A stretch of DNA of 64,000 nt from positions 1,364,001 through 1,428,000 of the forward strand of contig OY970120.1 of NCBI GenBank assembly GCA_963705885.1, in the 5' to 3' direction. Position numbers and translations under genes: made by a program. Origin of the DNA: MFD01275-c22 sp963705885 (GTDB lineage: Bacteria > Actinomycetota > Actinomycetes > JACCUZ01). Shown one piece after another: positions 53,357-61,641 of the stretch. Within the stretch, counting starts at the first letter, position 1. Each line of letters opens with the position of its first letter. A model generated the notes under the pieces. The model was not told the DNA's origin. It did not search any database and saw only the letters and a program-made list of their open reading frames with translations.

Positions 53357-53743
53357 ATGCTGAGCCAGGGGCCCGTGCCCACGCTCGTCCACGGCGCGGT
53401 CGAGTACGCCGTCGGCCTGCTGCTGATCGTGGCGCCCTTCGTGTTCTCGTTCGACGCGACCTCCGCGACGGCGGCCTCCGTCGTCCTCGGCCTGGCGCTG
53501 CTCGCCTTCACCGCGACGTCCCGCCTCCCGACGGGACTCGTGAAGTCGATCTCGACCGGCGTGCACGTCACGGTCGACGTCGTGCTGGCCGTGCTGCTGG
53601 TGGCCCTGCCGTTCCTCTTCGGCTTCACCGAGGAGGGCGCCCCGACGGCGATGTTCATCACGCTGGGCGTGGCGCACCTCCTGATCACCATCGCCACCCG
53701 CTTCCCCGAGCGGACCTCGGCCGGCGGGGAGACGCCGGCCTGA
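53357..53743 (+). CDS. small four-helix membrane protein (SPW-like)
   Basis: A 128-residue protein of four hydrophobic helices in two similar halves: HGAVEYAVGLLLIVAPFVFSFDATSATAASVVLGLALL and VHVTVDVVLAVLLVALPFLFGFTEEGAPTAMFITLGVAHLL. The layout recalls SPW-repeat membrane proteins. Function unknown. ATG 53357 was chosen; GTG 53333 would add 8 residues. It lies between rpmG and hadA. Confidence 0.72.
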   Translation: MLSQGPVPTLVHGAVEYAVGLLLIVAPFVFSFDATSATAASVVLGLALLAFTATSRLPTGLVKSISTGVHVTVDVVLAVLLVALPFLFGFTEEGAPTAMFITLGVAHLLITIATRFPERTSAGGETPA

Positions 53744-53774
53744 CGGGTGCGGGCGGTGCGTTAGCGTCTCGCCC

Positions 53775-54221
53775 ATGCCGATCGACCCGTCGCACGCCGG
53801 GCGCACCTACCCGCCCACCGACACCTACGAGGTCGGCGTGGAGAAGATCCGGGAGTTCGCCGACGCGATCGGCGACCCCAACCCGGCCTACCGCGACCGC
53901 GACGCGGCGCGCGCGCTGGGCCACCCCGACGTCATCGCGCCGCCGACCTTCCCCTTCGTGCTCACCTTCCGCGCCTCGCGCCGCCTCATCGACGACCCCG
54001 AGCTCGCCATCGACTACAGCCGGGTCGTCCACGGCGAGCAGCGGTTCGCCCACACCCGTCCCGTCCGGGCCGGCGACACGCTGGCTGTGACCGTCACCCT
54101 CGAGTCGGTGAAGTCCGCGGGCGGCCACGACATGCTCACCTCTCGCAGCGACGTCGCGACGGTCGACGGCGAGCACGTGGTCACCGCGTGGTCGACCCTC
54201 GTCGTGCGCGGGGAGGGCTGA
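53775..54221 (+). CDS. hadA: (3R)-hydroxyacyl-ACP dehydratase subunit HadA-like (MaoC family)
   Basis: A 148-residue hot-dog-fold protein of the UPF0336/HadA type: YPPTDTYEVGVEKIREFADAIGDPNPAYRDRDAA, GHPDVIAPPTFPF, VVHGEQRFAHTRPVRAGDTL. In mycobacteria HadA is the substrate-binding half and HadB the catalytic half of the FAS-II dehydratase. The same pair here, next to rpmG, is conserved actinobacterial order. The stop shares a base with the hadB ATG. Confidence 0.88.
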   Translation: MPIDPSHAGRTYPPTDTYEVGVEKIREFADAIGDPNPAYRDRDAARALGHPDVIAPPTFPFVLTFRASRRLIDDPELAIDYSRVVHGEQRFAHTRPVRAGDTLAVTVTLESVKSAGGHDMLTSRSDVATVDGEHVVTAWSTLVVRGEG

Positions 54222-54640
54222 TGAGCCCGACGCCGGGGGCGGTGGAGGTCGGCACCGAGCTGCCCGCGCGCTCCTTCCCGATCCGTCGCGCCGACCTCGT
54301 CCGCTACGCGGGCGCGTCGGGGGACTTCAACGTCATCCACTGGAACGAGCGCGTGGCGCGCTCGGTGGGGCTCCCCGACGTCATCGCGCACGGCATGCTC
54401 ACGATGGCGCTCGCCGCCCGCGTCGTCACCGACTGGGCCGGTGACCCGGGCCGGGTGCTCGAGGTCGGCGTGCGCTTCACCCGTCCGGTGCCGGTCCCCG
54501 ACGACGACGAGGGCGCGACGCTCGAGGTCACCGGCGTGGTCGCGGCCGACCTCGGTGAGGGCCGGGTGCGCGTCGACGTCACCGCCACCTCCGCGGGCCA
54601 GAAGGTGCTGGGCCGCGCCCGGGCCGTCGTCGCACTCTGA
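54221..54640 (+). CDS. hadB: (3R)-hydroxyacyl-ACP dehydratase subunit HadB-like (MaoC family)
   Basis: A 139-residue hot-dog-fold subunit. It has the hydratase-2 motif YAGASGDFNVIHWNERVARSVGLPDVIAHGML, with the catalytic Asp and His in SGDFNVIHWN, which HadA lacks. ATG 54221 was chosen from the TGATG overlap with hadA. murB follows 4 bases after the stop. Confidence 0.9.
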   Translation: MSPTPGAVEVGTELPARSFPIRRADLVRYAGASGDFNVIHWNERVARSVGLPDVIAHGMLTMALAARVVTDWAGDPGRVLEVGVRFTRPVPVPDDDEGATLEVTGVVAADLGEGRVRVDVTATSAGQKVLGRARAVVAL

Positions 54641-54644
54641 GCCC

Positions 54645-55676
54645 GTGCGCGAGGAGGCCGACGTCGCCCTGTCCGGGTTGACGACCCTGCGCCTGGGCGG
54701 GCCGGCGCGCCGCCTGCTCGTCGCCGAGACCGAGGCAGAGGTCGTCGACGCGGTCCGTTCGGCGGACTCCGCCGGCGAGCCCCTGCTCGTGCTCGGGGGC
54801 GGCAGCAACCTGGTGGTCGCCGACGAGGGCTTCGACGGCACGGTCCTGCGGGTCGACGCCCGAGGGAGCGCGCCGGAGCCGGGGGACGGGTCGACGCACG
54901 AGCCGGCAGCCGGCCTCGACTGGGACGGGTTCGTCGCGGACGTGGTGGCCGAGGGCTACGCGGGGGTCGAGGCGCTCTCCGGCATCCCGGGCCTCGTCGG
55001 TGCGGCGCCGATCCAGAACATCGGGGCGTACGGCCAGGAGCTGTCGCAGACGGTGCTCCGGGTCCGCGCCCTGGACCGGACGACGGGCGAGGTCGTGGCG
55101 CTGGACCGGTCGGAGTGCGGGTTCTCCTACCGGGACAGCGTCTTCAAGGGCTCCGGGCGCCACGTCGTGCTGTCGGTGGCGTTCTCTCTCGAGCGCTCAT
55201 CGCTGGGAGCACCCGTGCGCTATGCCGAGCTGGCCCGCACGCTCGGCGTCGAGACCGGTGCCCGCGTCCCGGCCGGCGACGTCCGCGCGGCGGTGCTGGA
55301 CCTGCGGCGGCGCAAGGGCATGGTCCTCGACCCCGCCGACCACGACACGTGGAGCGCCGGCTCGTTCTTCACCAACCCCCGGCTGACGGCCGACGAGGCC
55401 GAGCAGCTGCTGCCCGCCGACGCACCGCGCTGGCCCGAGCCCGACGGGCGGGTCAAGACCTCCGCGGCCTGGCTCATCGAGCGGTCGGGGTTCGGGAAGG
55501 GATACGGCGACGGGACGGTGCGGCTCTCCGGCAAGCACCCGCTCGCGGTCACGAACCGGGGCGGTGCGACGACCCGCGAGCTGCTCGCGCTGGCCCGCGA
55601 GGTGCGCGACGGCGTCCGCGTGCGGTTCGGCATCACGCTGGTCAACGAGCCGGTCCTCGTCGGCTGCGAGCTCTAG
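54645..55676 (+). CDS. murB: UDP-N-acetylenolpyruvoylglucosamine reductase (MurB)
   Basis: FAD-dependent enzyme completing UDP-MurNAc for peptidoglycan, 343 residues. Seen: TTLRLGGPARRL, LVLGGGSNLVVADEGF (FAD), GIPGLVGAAPIQNIGAYGQE, FSYRDSVFK, GSFFTNP (the catalytic serine region), WLIERSGFGKGYGDG and RLSGKHPLAVTNRG. GTG 54645. Its TAG overlaps the convergent adenosine deaminase stop by four bases. Confidence 0.95.
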   Translation: MREEADVALSGLTTLRLGGPARRLLVAETEAEVVDAVRSADSAGEPLLVLGGGSNLVVADEGFDGTVLRVDARGSAPEPGDGSTHEPAAGLDWDGFVADVVAEGYAGVEALSGIPGLVGAAPIQNIGAYGQELSQTVLRVRALDRTTGEVVALDRSECGFSYRDSVFKGSGRHVVLSVAFSLERSSLGAPVRYAELARTLGVETGARVPAGDVRAAVLDLRRRKGMVLDPADHDTWSAGSFFTNPRLTADEAEQLLPADAPRWPEPDGRVKTSAAWLIERSGFGKGYGDGTVRLSGKHPLAVTNRGGATTRELLALAREVRDGVRVRFGITLVNEPVLVGCEL

Positions 55677-56716
55677 ACGTCCTCGGCGCCGCGGGCCGGG
55701 GCGGCCAGCCAGCGGTCGATGCCGGACAGCAGGCGCGCCCGCACGTCGTCGGGCGCCCGCGCGCCACGGACCGAGCACCGGGCCAGCTCGGCCACCTCCT
55801 CGTCGGTGAACCCGTGCACGGTGCGGGCCGCCTCGTAGGCCGCGAGCAGCCGGGCACCGAAGAGCAGCGGGTCGTCAGCGCCCAGGGCCACCGGGACCCC
55901 GGCCGCCCGCAGACGCCGCAGCGGGACGTCGCCCAGCCGGTCGTAGACGCCGAGGCGGACGTTCGACACGGGGCAGACCTCGAGGGTCACGCCCGCAGCG
56001 GCCAGCCGGTCGAGCAGCGCGGGGTCCTCGGCCGAGCGCACGCCGTGGCCCACGCGCTCTGCCCCGAGGCAGTCCAGGGCCAGCCGCACGCTCTCGCTGC
56101 CGGCGAGCTCGCCGCCGTGCGGGGCGGACAGCAGCCCGGCGCGGGTCGCGATGCGGAACGCCGGGGCGAACTCCTCGGTGCGCCCTCGCCGCTCGTCGTT
56201 GGACAGGCCGAAGCCGACCACCCCCGCGCCCGCGTAGCGGGCCGCCAGCCGGGCCAGGGTGCGGGCATCGAGCGGGTGGCGGGTGCGGTTGGCGGCCACG
56301 ATGACCCCGACGCCGACCCCGGTCGCCTCCTGCGCCTCGCGCGCCGCGTCGAGGACGATCTCGACGGCCGGGGTCAGCCCGCCCAGGTGCGGTGCGTACG
56401 ACGTGGGGTCGACCTGGATCTCCAGCCAGCCCGACCCCTCGTCACGGTCGTCCTCGGCGGCCTCGAGCACCAGGCGCCGTACGTCGGCCTCGGCCCGCAC
56501 GACCGATCGCGCGGTGTCGTAGAGCCGCTGGAACCGGAACCAGCCGCGCTCGTCGGTCGCGTGCAGCTCGGGGGCGGGGGTGCTGTCGACCTCGAGCAGC
56601 GACTCGGGCAGCCGGACCGCGTGCCGGCGGGCCAGGTCGCGCATGGTGTCCGGCCGGAGTGAGCCGGTGAAGTGCAGGTGCAGGTGGGCCTTGGGCAGCA
56701 GCCGCAGGTCGCGCAC
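55673..56716 (-). CDS. add: adenosine deaminase family protein
   Basis: Zinc-dependent purine deaminase fold, 347 residues. Metal and catalytic points: KAHLHLHFTGSL (first two histidines), HGGE, VGHGVRS, EVCPVSNVRLGVY and VALGADDPLLFG. It probably turns adenosine to inosine, although adenine or related deaminases share these motifs. GTG 56716. The aminotransferase gene ends 11 bases before its start; they are likely one transcript. Confidence 0.9.
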   Translation of the reverse strand: MRDLRLLPKAHLHLHFTGSLRPDTMRDLARRHAVRLPESLLEVDSTPAPELHATDERGWFRFQRLYDTARSVVRAEADVRRLVLEAAEDDRDEGSGWLEIQVDPTSYAPHLGGLTPAVEIVLDAAREAQEATGVGVGVIVAANRTRHPLDARTLARLAARYAGAGVVGFGLSNDERRGRTEEFAPAFRIATRAGLLSAPHGGELAGSESVRLALDCLGAERVGHGVRSAEDPALLDRLAAAGVTLEVCPVSNVRLGVYDRLGDVPLRRLRAAGVPVALGADDPLLFGARLLAAYEAARTVHGFTDEEVAELARCSVRGARAPDDVRARLLSGIDRWLAAPARGAEDV

Positions 56717-56727
56717 CCCCGAGTGGC

Positions 56728-57939
56728 TCAGCGGGCCTCGGCCAGCAGCCCGTGGAGCCGGTTGACGCCCTCCACCAGGTCGTCGTCGCCCAGCGCGTAG
56801 GACATGCGGACGTAGCCGGGTGTCCCGAAGGCCTCGCCCGGCACGATCGCGACCTCGACCTCGTCGAGCACGAGCTCACACAGGTCGGCGCTGGACGCCG
56901 GGCGCCGCCCGCGGATGTCCTTGCCGAGCACCCCCTTCACCGACGGGTAGACGTAGAAGGCGCCCATCGGCTCGGGGCACTCGATGCCCGGGATCTCGCG
57001 CAGCATCTTCACGATCGTCTGCCGGCGCCGGTCGTAGACCTCGCGCATCGCCTCGACCGCGGAGAGGTCGCCCCGCACCGCGGCGAGCGCGGCCACCTGG
57101 CTGACGTTGGCCACGTTGGAGGTGGCGTGGGACTGCAGGTTGGTCGCGGCCTTCACCACGTCCTGCGGCCCGATCAGCCAGCCGACGCGCCAGCCGGTCA
57201 TCGCGTAGGTCTTCGCCACGCCGTTCACGACCACGCACCGGTCGGCGAGCTCGGGGACGACCGCCGGCATGGACGCGAACCGCGCGTCGCCGTAGACCAG
57301 GTGCTCGTAGATCTCGTCGGTCATCACCCACAGGTCGTGGCCCGCAGCCCAGCGCCCGATCTCCTCGACCTGCGCCGGGCTGTAGACCGCCCCGGTGGGG
57401 TTTGAGGGGGAGACGAACAGCAGCACCTTGGTGCGGTCGGTGCGCGCCGACTCGAGCTGGTCCACGGTGGCGAGGTAGCCGCTGTGCTCGTCGGTGTGCA
57501 CCACGACGGGCACGCCGCCCGCGAGCTGGATCGACTCGGGGTAGGTGGTCCAGTAGGGCGCGATCACGATCACCTCGTCGCCCGGGTCGAGCAGCGTGGC
57601 GAACCCCTCGTAGACCGCCTGCTTGCCGCCGTTGGTGATCATGACCTGGGCCGCCGGGACCTCGTAGCCGGAGTCGCGCGCGGTCTTCGCCGCCACGGCC
57701 TCGCGCAGCTCCGGCAGCCCGCCCGCCGGGGTGTAGCGGTGCCAGCGCGGCTCGCGGCAGGCCGCCGCGGCGGCCTCCACGATGTAGTCGGGCGTCGGGA
57801 AGTCGGGCTCGCCGGCCCCGAACCCGACGACCGGCCGTCCGGCGGCCTTGAGCGCCTTGGCCTTGCCGTCGACGGCCAGGGTGGCCGACTCGCTGATCGC
57901 GCCGATGCGGTGGGAGACCCGTCCTGTCATGGCCGCCAT
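56728..57939 (-). CDS. aspC: class I aminotransferase, aspartate aminotransferase type
   Basis: A 403-residue PLP enzyme of fold type I (group Ib, as in AspC/AspB of Gram-positives). Seen: FGAGEPDFPTPDYIVEAA, SPSNPTGAVYSPAQVEEI, WVMTDEIYEHLVY and the PLP lysine in NGVAKTYAMTGWRVGWLIGP. PGYVRMSYAL holds the carboxylate-binding arginine. ATG 57939 (MAAMTGRV); ATG 57930 is also possible. Confidence 0.93.
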   Translation of the reverse strand: MAAMTGRVSHRIGAISESATLAVDGKAKALKAAGRPVVGFGAGEPDFPTPDYIVEAAAAACREPRWHRYTPAGGLPELREAVAAKTARDSGYEVPAAQVMITNGGKQAVYEGFATLLDPGDEVIVIAPYWTTYPESIQLAGGVPVVVHTDEHSGYLATVDQLESARTDRTKVLLFVSPSNPTGAVYSPAQVEEIGRWAAGHDLWVMTDEIYEHLVYGDARFASMPAVVPELADRCVVVNGVAKTYAMTGWRVGWLIGPQDVVKAATNLQSHATSNVANVSQVAALAAVRGDLSAVEAMREVYDRRRQTIVKMLREIPGIECPEPMGAFYVYPSVKGVLGKDIRGRRPASSADLCELVLDEVEVAIVPGEAFGTPGYVRMSYALGDDDLVEGVNRLHGLLAEAR

Positions 57940-58026
57940 GCTGCCACCCCGGCCACGCCTGCGGTGGGGCCGTCCGCCGCGCGTCGCGGGCGGTTCGCGG
58001 GTTCGACCGGGCGCGGGTCGTGTGCG

Positions 58027-58032
58027 TAGACT
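58027..58032 (+). promoter_or_regulatory. -10 box of the tRNA-Trp/secE/nusG promoter
   Basis: TAGACT; TTCGAC at 58002-58007 may be the -35 (19-base spacer). It leaves a leader of about 80 bases before tRNA-Trp. Confidence 0.45.
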
Positions 58033-58119
58033 CTCCCGTCGGTGGCTTTCCGGCCCCTGCGCCAGCGCGCCCGGAAATCAGGGAGCGTCCGGCGTGCGGG
58101 ACGGGTCGGCGACCGGCGA

Positions 58120-58192
58120 AGGGTCGTAGCTCAATTGGTAGAGTTCCGGTCTCCAAAACCGGCGGTTGGGGGTTCGAGTCCCTCCGGCCCTG
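58120..58192 (+). tRNA. tRNA-Trp (anticodon CCA)
   Basis: 73 bases. The acceptor AGGGTCG pairs with CGGCCCT (one U-G pair); anticodon stem CCGGT/ACCGG with loop CTCCAAA, CCA at 58153-58155; T-arm GGTTCGAGTCC. Directly before secE, a conserved actinobacterial order. Confidence 0.97.
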
Positions 58193-58292
58193 CGAGGTGG
58201 CCCGCGCTGAGCGGCGGAGCCGCCACAGCACCGACCAACCCGTCGACGACGAGCCGACGGACACGACAGCCGACCGGACAGGTGGAGACGAC

Positions 58293-58538
58293 GTGACAGA
58301 GACGCGGGAGAACCCGACCCCGTCGCGGGACCGAGGTGAGGCGCGCAAGCCGCTCCCGGCCCGGATCTCGCTGTTCTACCGTCAGGTCGTCGCCGAGCTG
58401 CGCAAGGTCATCTGGCCGACCCGCCGCGAGCTGGTGACCTACACCTCGGTCGTCATCGTGTTCGTGCTGATCGTCATCGCGTACGTCAGCGTGCTCGACT
58501 TCGGGTTCGCCAAGGCGATCCTCGCCATCTTCGGCTGA
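58293..58538 (+). CDS. secE: preprotein translocase subunit SecE
   Basis: A single-span SecYEG subunit of 81 residues. The cytoplasmic amphipathic helix FYRQVVAELRKVIWPTRRELVTYTSVVIVF carries the conserved VxWP motif and runs into the membrane helix. GTG 58293 (VTETREN) follows GGTGGAGA. nusG begins 56 bases on. Confidence 0.93.
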   Translation: MTETRENPTPSRDRGEARKPLPARISLFYRQVVAELRKVIWPTRRELVTYTSVVIVFVLIVIAYVSVLDFGFAKAILAIFG

Positions 58539-58594
58539 CCCGCCGCACCGCCCGCACCACCCACCCCCCCCGTACCCAGGAAGTGACAGCCACC

Positions 58595-59473
58595 GTGTCC
58601 GACACCCCCAGCCACCTCGACGAGCAGACGGCCCCCGAGGTCGACGTCGCCGGGACCGCTGACGAGACCGCCGAGGCTGCTCCCGGGCCGGACGTGACCG
58701 TCGAGGCCGCTGCGGCGGACGTGACCGAGGAGGTCGCGGACGCACCCGGGACTCCCGAGGCCGCTGAGACCCCCGAGGCGGAGTCGGCCCCCGAGGCCGC
58801 CGAGACCCCCGAGGCGGAGTCGGCCTCCGCGACCGCCGAGGCGGAGACGGGTCGCTCCGAGACCGCCGAGGCGGAGACGGCCGCCGAGCCCGACGAGGTG
58901 GACCCGGTCGAGGAGATGCGAGCGGCGCTGCGGCGCGCGCCGGGCGACTGGTACGTCGTGCACTCCTACGCGGGCTACGAGAACCGGGTCAAGACCAACC
59001 TCGAGACGCGCACGTCCTCGCTGAACATGGAGGACTTCATCTTCCAGGTCGAGGTCCCGCAGCGCGAGGAGACCGTGGTCAAGAACGGCCAGCGCAAGCA
59101 GGTCAAGCAGAACCTCCTGCCCGGCTACGTGCTGGTGCGCATGGACCTCACCGACGAGTCCTGGGGCGCGGTGCGCAACACCCCGGGCGTCACCGGCTTC
59201 GTGGGGCACACCCACCGGCCCTCCCCGCTCACGCTCGACGAGGTCATGCAGTTCCTCGCCCCCGAGCAGGAGAAGAAGGAGAAGGTCGTCGAGACCAAGG
59301 CCGCCGACTTCGAGATCGGCGAGTCGGTCACCGTCATGGACGGCCCGTTCGCGACCCTCCCGGCGTCGATCAGCGAGATCCACGCCGACTCGCAGAAGAT
59401 CAAGGTCCTGGTCTCGATCTTCGGCCGCGAGACGCCGGTCGAGCTCTCGTTCAACCAGGTGCAGAAGATCTAG
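58595..59473 (+). CDS. nusG: transcription termination/antitermination protein NusG
   Basis: A 292-residue NusG. The N-terminal ~105 residues are an acidic Ala/Glu-rich extension with tandem repeats. Then comes the NGN domain WYVVHSYAGYENRVKTNLETR ... NLLPGYVLVRMDL ... VRNTPGVTGFVG and the KOW domain FEIGESVTVMDGPFATLPASISEI. It couples RNA polymerase to pausing, Rho or ribosome. GTG 58595 was chosen because AGGAAG sits at a workable distance; GTG 58583 is too close to it. Confidence 0.93.
   Translation: MSDTPSHLDEQTAPEVDVAGTADETAEAAPGPDVTVEAAAADVTEEVADAPGTPEAAETPEAESAPEAAETPEAESASATAEAETGRSETAEAETAAEPDEVDPVEEMRAALRRAPGDWYVVHSYAGYENRVKTNLETRTSSLNMEDFIFQVEVPQREETVVKNGQRKQVKQNLLPGYVLVRMDLTDESWGAVRNTPGVTGFVGHTHRPSPLTLDEVMQFLAPEQEKKEKVVETKAADFEIGESVTVMDGPFATLPASISEIHADSQKIKVLVSIFGRETPVELSFNQVQKI
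58754..58825 (+). repeat. two tandem 36-bp repeats inside nusG
   Basis: 58754-58789 and 58790-58825 differ at one base and encode PEAAETPEAESA twice. A 20-base repeat follows (58831-58850 and 58861-58880, GACCGCCGAGGCGGAGACGG). All keep frame in the acidic extension. Confidence 0.9.
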
Positions 59474-59475
59474 CC

Positions 59476-59494
59476 GGTCGCGAGATCCGCGACC
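59476..59494 (+). promoter_or_regulatory. hairpin between nusG and rplK
   Basis: GGTCGCG, loop AGATC, CGCGACC: a 7-bp stem, 2 bases after the nusG stop and 31 before rplK. It could be an attenuator or the L1 feedback site of the rplK-rplA mRNA; the sequence alone cannot decide. Confidence 0.4.
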
Positions 59495-59525
59495 GCTCAG
59501 GCAGGAAAGCAGAGAAGGACCCGAC

Positions 59526-59963
59526 ATGCCCCCCAAGAAGAAGCTGGCAGCCGTCATCAAGCTGCAGATCCAGGCCGGTGCGGCCACCCCGGCGCCGCCG
59601 GTCGGCCCTGCGCTGGGCCAGCACGGCGTCAACATCATGGAGTTCTGCAAGGCCTACAACGCGCAGACCGAGTCGCAGCGCGGCCAGGTCGTGCCGGTCG
59701 AGATCTCCGTGTTCGAGGACCGGTCCTTCACCTTCATCACCAAGACCCCTCCCGCCGCCCGGCTGATCCTGGCCGCGGCAGGCGTGGAGAAGGGCTCGGG
59801 CGAGCCGCACAAGACCAAGGTCGCCCGCCTCACCCGCGAGCAGGTCCGGACCATCGCCGAGACCAAGATGCCCGACCTCAACGCCAACGACCTCGACGCC
59901 GCCGAGAAGATCATCGCCGGCACGGCCCGCCAGATGGGCATCACCGTCGAGGGCCACGGCTAG
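59526..59963 (+). CDS. rplK: 50S ribosomal protein L11
   Basis: A 145-residue protein of the GTPase-associated centre. KLQIQAGAATPAPPVGPALGQHGVNIMEFCKAYN is the L11 N-terminus, and the C-terminal rRNA-binding domain ends DAAEKIIAGTARQMGITVEGHG. ATG 59526 follows AGAAGGA. Confidence 0.97.
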   Translation: MPPKKKLAAVIKLQIQAGAATPAPPVGPALGQHGVNIMEFCKAYNAQTESQRGQVVPVEISVFEDRSFTFITKTPPAARLILAAAGVEKGSGEPHKTKVARLTREQVRTIAETKMPDLNANDLDAAEKIIAGTARQMGITVEGHG

Positions 59964-60001
59964 ACCCGCCAGCACCACCGCACCACCAGCACGACGTGGG
60001 A

Positions 60002-60017
60002 GGGCCGCGCGCGGCCC
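60002..60017 (+). promoter_or_regulatory. perfect palindrome between rplK and rplA
   Basis: GGGCCGCGCGCGGCCC, self-complementary over 16 bases, in the 91-base rplK-rplA gap. It would form a short hairpin and may tune expression of L1. No other feature is seen in this gap. Confidence 0.4.
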
Positions 60018-60054
60018 GCCGTACCACGACTCCACACCACATCCAGGAGCAGCA

Positions 60055-60777
60055 GTGAAGCGCAGCAAGTCCTACCGCGCCGCGGTCGAGAAGATCGACG
60101 CGGACGCCCTCTACGCACCCCTTCAGGCCGTCCGGCTGGCCAAGGAGACCTCGACCACGAAGTACGACGGCACCGTCGAGGTCGCGATGCGCCTGGGCGT
60201 CGACCCGCGCAAGGCCGACCAGATGGTGCGCGGCACCGTCAACCTTCCGCACGGCACCGGCAAGACCGCCAGGGTCCTGGTCTTCGCCACCGGTGAGCGC
60301 GCCGAGCAGGCGACGGCGGCCGGCGCGGACATCGTCGGCGACGACGCCCTGATCGACGAGGTCAACAAGGGCCGGCTCGACTTCGACGCCGTCGTCGCGA
60401 CGCCGGACATGATGGGCAAGGTCGGCCGGCTCGGCCGCGTCCTCGGCCCGCGCGGCCTCATGCCGAACCCGAAGACCGGCACCGTGACCCCCGACGTGGC
60501 GAAGGCGGTGTCGGACATCAAGGGCGGGAAGATCGAGTTCCGGGTCGACCGCAACGCCAACCTGCACTTCATCATCGGCAAGTCCTCGTTCGGCGAGCAG
60601 CAGCTGGTGGAGAACTACGCGGCGGCGCTGGAGGAGATCCTGCGGCTCAAGCCGTCGGCGGCCAAGGGGCGCTACATCCGCAAGGCCACCATGTCGACGA
60701 CGATGGGCCCGGGCATCCCCCTCGACCCCAACAAGACGCGCGGCCTGTTCGAGGACGCCGAGGCGGTCACCGCCTGA
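60055..60777 (+). CDS. rplA: 50S ribosomal protein L1
   Basis: A 240-residue L1-stalk protein. Seen: KRSKSYRAAVEKIDADALY, VDPRKADQMVRGTVNLPHGTGKTARVLVFA, GRLGRVLGPRGLMPNPKTGTVT and the final STTMGPGIPLD. GTG 60055 follows AGGAGCA. A lipoprotein gene begins 2 bases after the stop. Confidence 0.97.
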   Translation: MKRSKSYRAAVEKIDADALYAPLQAVRLAKETSTTKYDGTVEVAMRLGVDPRKADQMVRGTVNLPHGTGKTARVLVFATGERAEQATAAGADIVGDDALIDEVNKGRLDFDAVVATPDMMGKVGRLGRVLGPRGLMPNPKTGTVTPDVAKAVSDIKGGKIEFRVDRNANLHFIIGKSSFGEQQLVENYAAALEEILRLKPSAAKGRYIRKATMSTTMGPGIPLDPNKTRGLFEDAEAVTA

Positions 60778-60779
60778 GC

Positions 60780-61595
60780 ATGCGCAGCCGAACCGCCGCA
60801 GCCGCCGTCGCCGCCGTCGCGCTCCTCACGGGGTGCGGCGCGCTGGCCGACCCCGGCGACGGGGGCGGCGCCTCCGCGCCCCGCCCCCGCCCCGTGACGA
60901 CACCCGGTCCCGAGCTCTTCGCCGACGTCGCGGACCGGATGGTGCAGGAGGGCACGGCCACCTTCACCTTCTCCGGCGTCGGGGGCGGGGAGACCGTGTC
61001 GGGCCAGGGCGCGATGCGTTTCGCGGCCGAGGGCTTCGACGCCGACGTCGAGCTCACCATGCCGGAGACCGGCCGGGTGCGTGCCGTGCTGCTCCCCGCC
61101 GAGTCCTACCTCGCCCTCCCGGCGGCCAAGGGGCTGCCCCGCGGCAAGCCGTGGCTGAAGGTCCCCGCGAATCCCAGCACCGCCCTCGGCAAGGCGATGC
61201 GCCCGGTGGTCGACCAGATGCGCGGATCGTTCGACCCGGCGCAGGGCCTCGGCCTGCTCAAGGCCGCTCGCCGCGTCGAGGAGGTCGGCCCGGCCACCGT
61301 CGAGGGCGTTCCCACGACGCGCCACCACGCCGAGATCGACCTCCGGCGGGCGACCCGCCTCGCCGACCCCATGGTCCGCGGGCAGTACCAGTCGATGCTC
61401 GACGCCGGCGTGCGCACCCTGGAGTACGACGTCTGGGTGGACACCTCGGGGCTGCCGCGGCGGTTCAGCGCGGACATCCCCACCACCGCCGGCCTGTTCT
61501 CCGTCACCGGCATCTACCGCGACTGGGGCAAGTCCCTGCGCATCCAGCGGCCCGCCAAGAAGCAGGTCTACGACGCCAACGAGCTGACCGGCTGA
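60780..61595 (+). CDS. exported lipoprotein (LppX/LprG-like)
   Basis: A 271-residue lipoprotein. The lipobox is LLTGC (cysteine at about residue 19) after a short signal. The body resembles the LppX/LprAFG fold: TATFTFSGVGGGETVSGQGAMRFAAEGFDADVELTM, PRGKPWLKVPAN, VEGVPTTRHHAEIDL and LEYDVWVDTSGLPRRFSADI. That fold carries hydrophobic lipids across the periplasm in mycobacteria; cargo here is unknown. It is 2 bases after rplA, so co-transcription with ribosomal genes is likely. Confidence 0.82.
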   Translation: MRSRTAAAAVAAVALLTGCGALADPGDGGGASAPRPRPVTTPGPELFADVADRMVQEGTATFTFSGVGGGETVSGQGAMRFAAEGFDADVELTMPETGRVRAVLLPAESYLALPAAKGLPRGKPWLKVPANPSTALGKAMRPVVDQMRGSFDPAQGLGLLKAARRVEEVGPATVEGVPTTRHHAEIDLRRATRLADPMVRGQYQSMLDAGVRTLEYDVWVDTSGLPRRFSADIPTTAGLFSVTGIYRDWGKSLRIQRPAKKQVYDANELTG

Positions 61596-61605
61596 CGCCC
61601 GCGAT

Positions 61606-61635
61606 TTGGCTGGCGCGCCCCCTGCCGCGTACCCT
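61606..61635 (+). promoter_or_regulatory. promoter of the rplJ-rplL operon
   Basis: TTGGCT (61606-61611), 18-base spacer, TACCCT (61630-61635). A fair match just after the lipoprotein stop, giving a leader of about 210 bases. Confidence 0.5.
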
Positions 61636-61641
61636 GACCGA

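Noticed and set aside
58754..58880. A CRISPR or other mobile repeat
   Set aside because: The repeats are contiguous, in frame and inside nusG; there are no spacers.
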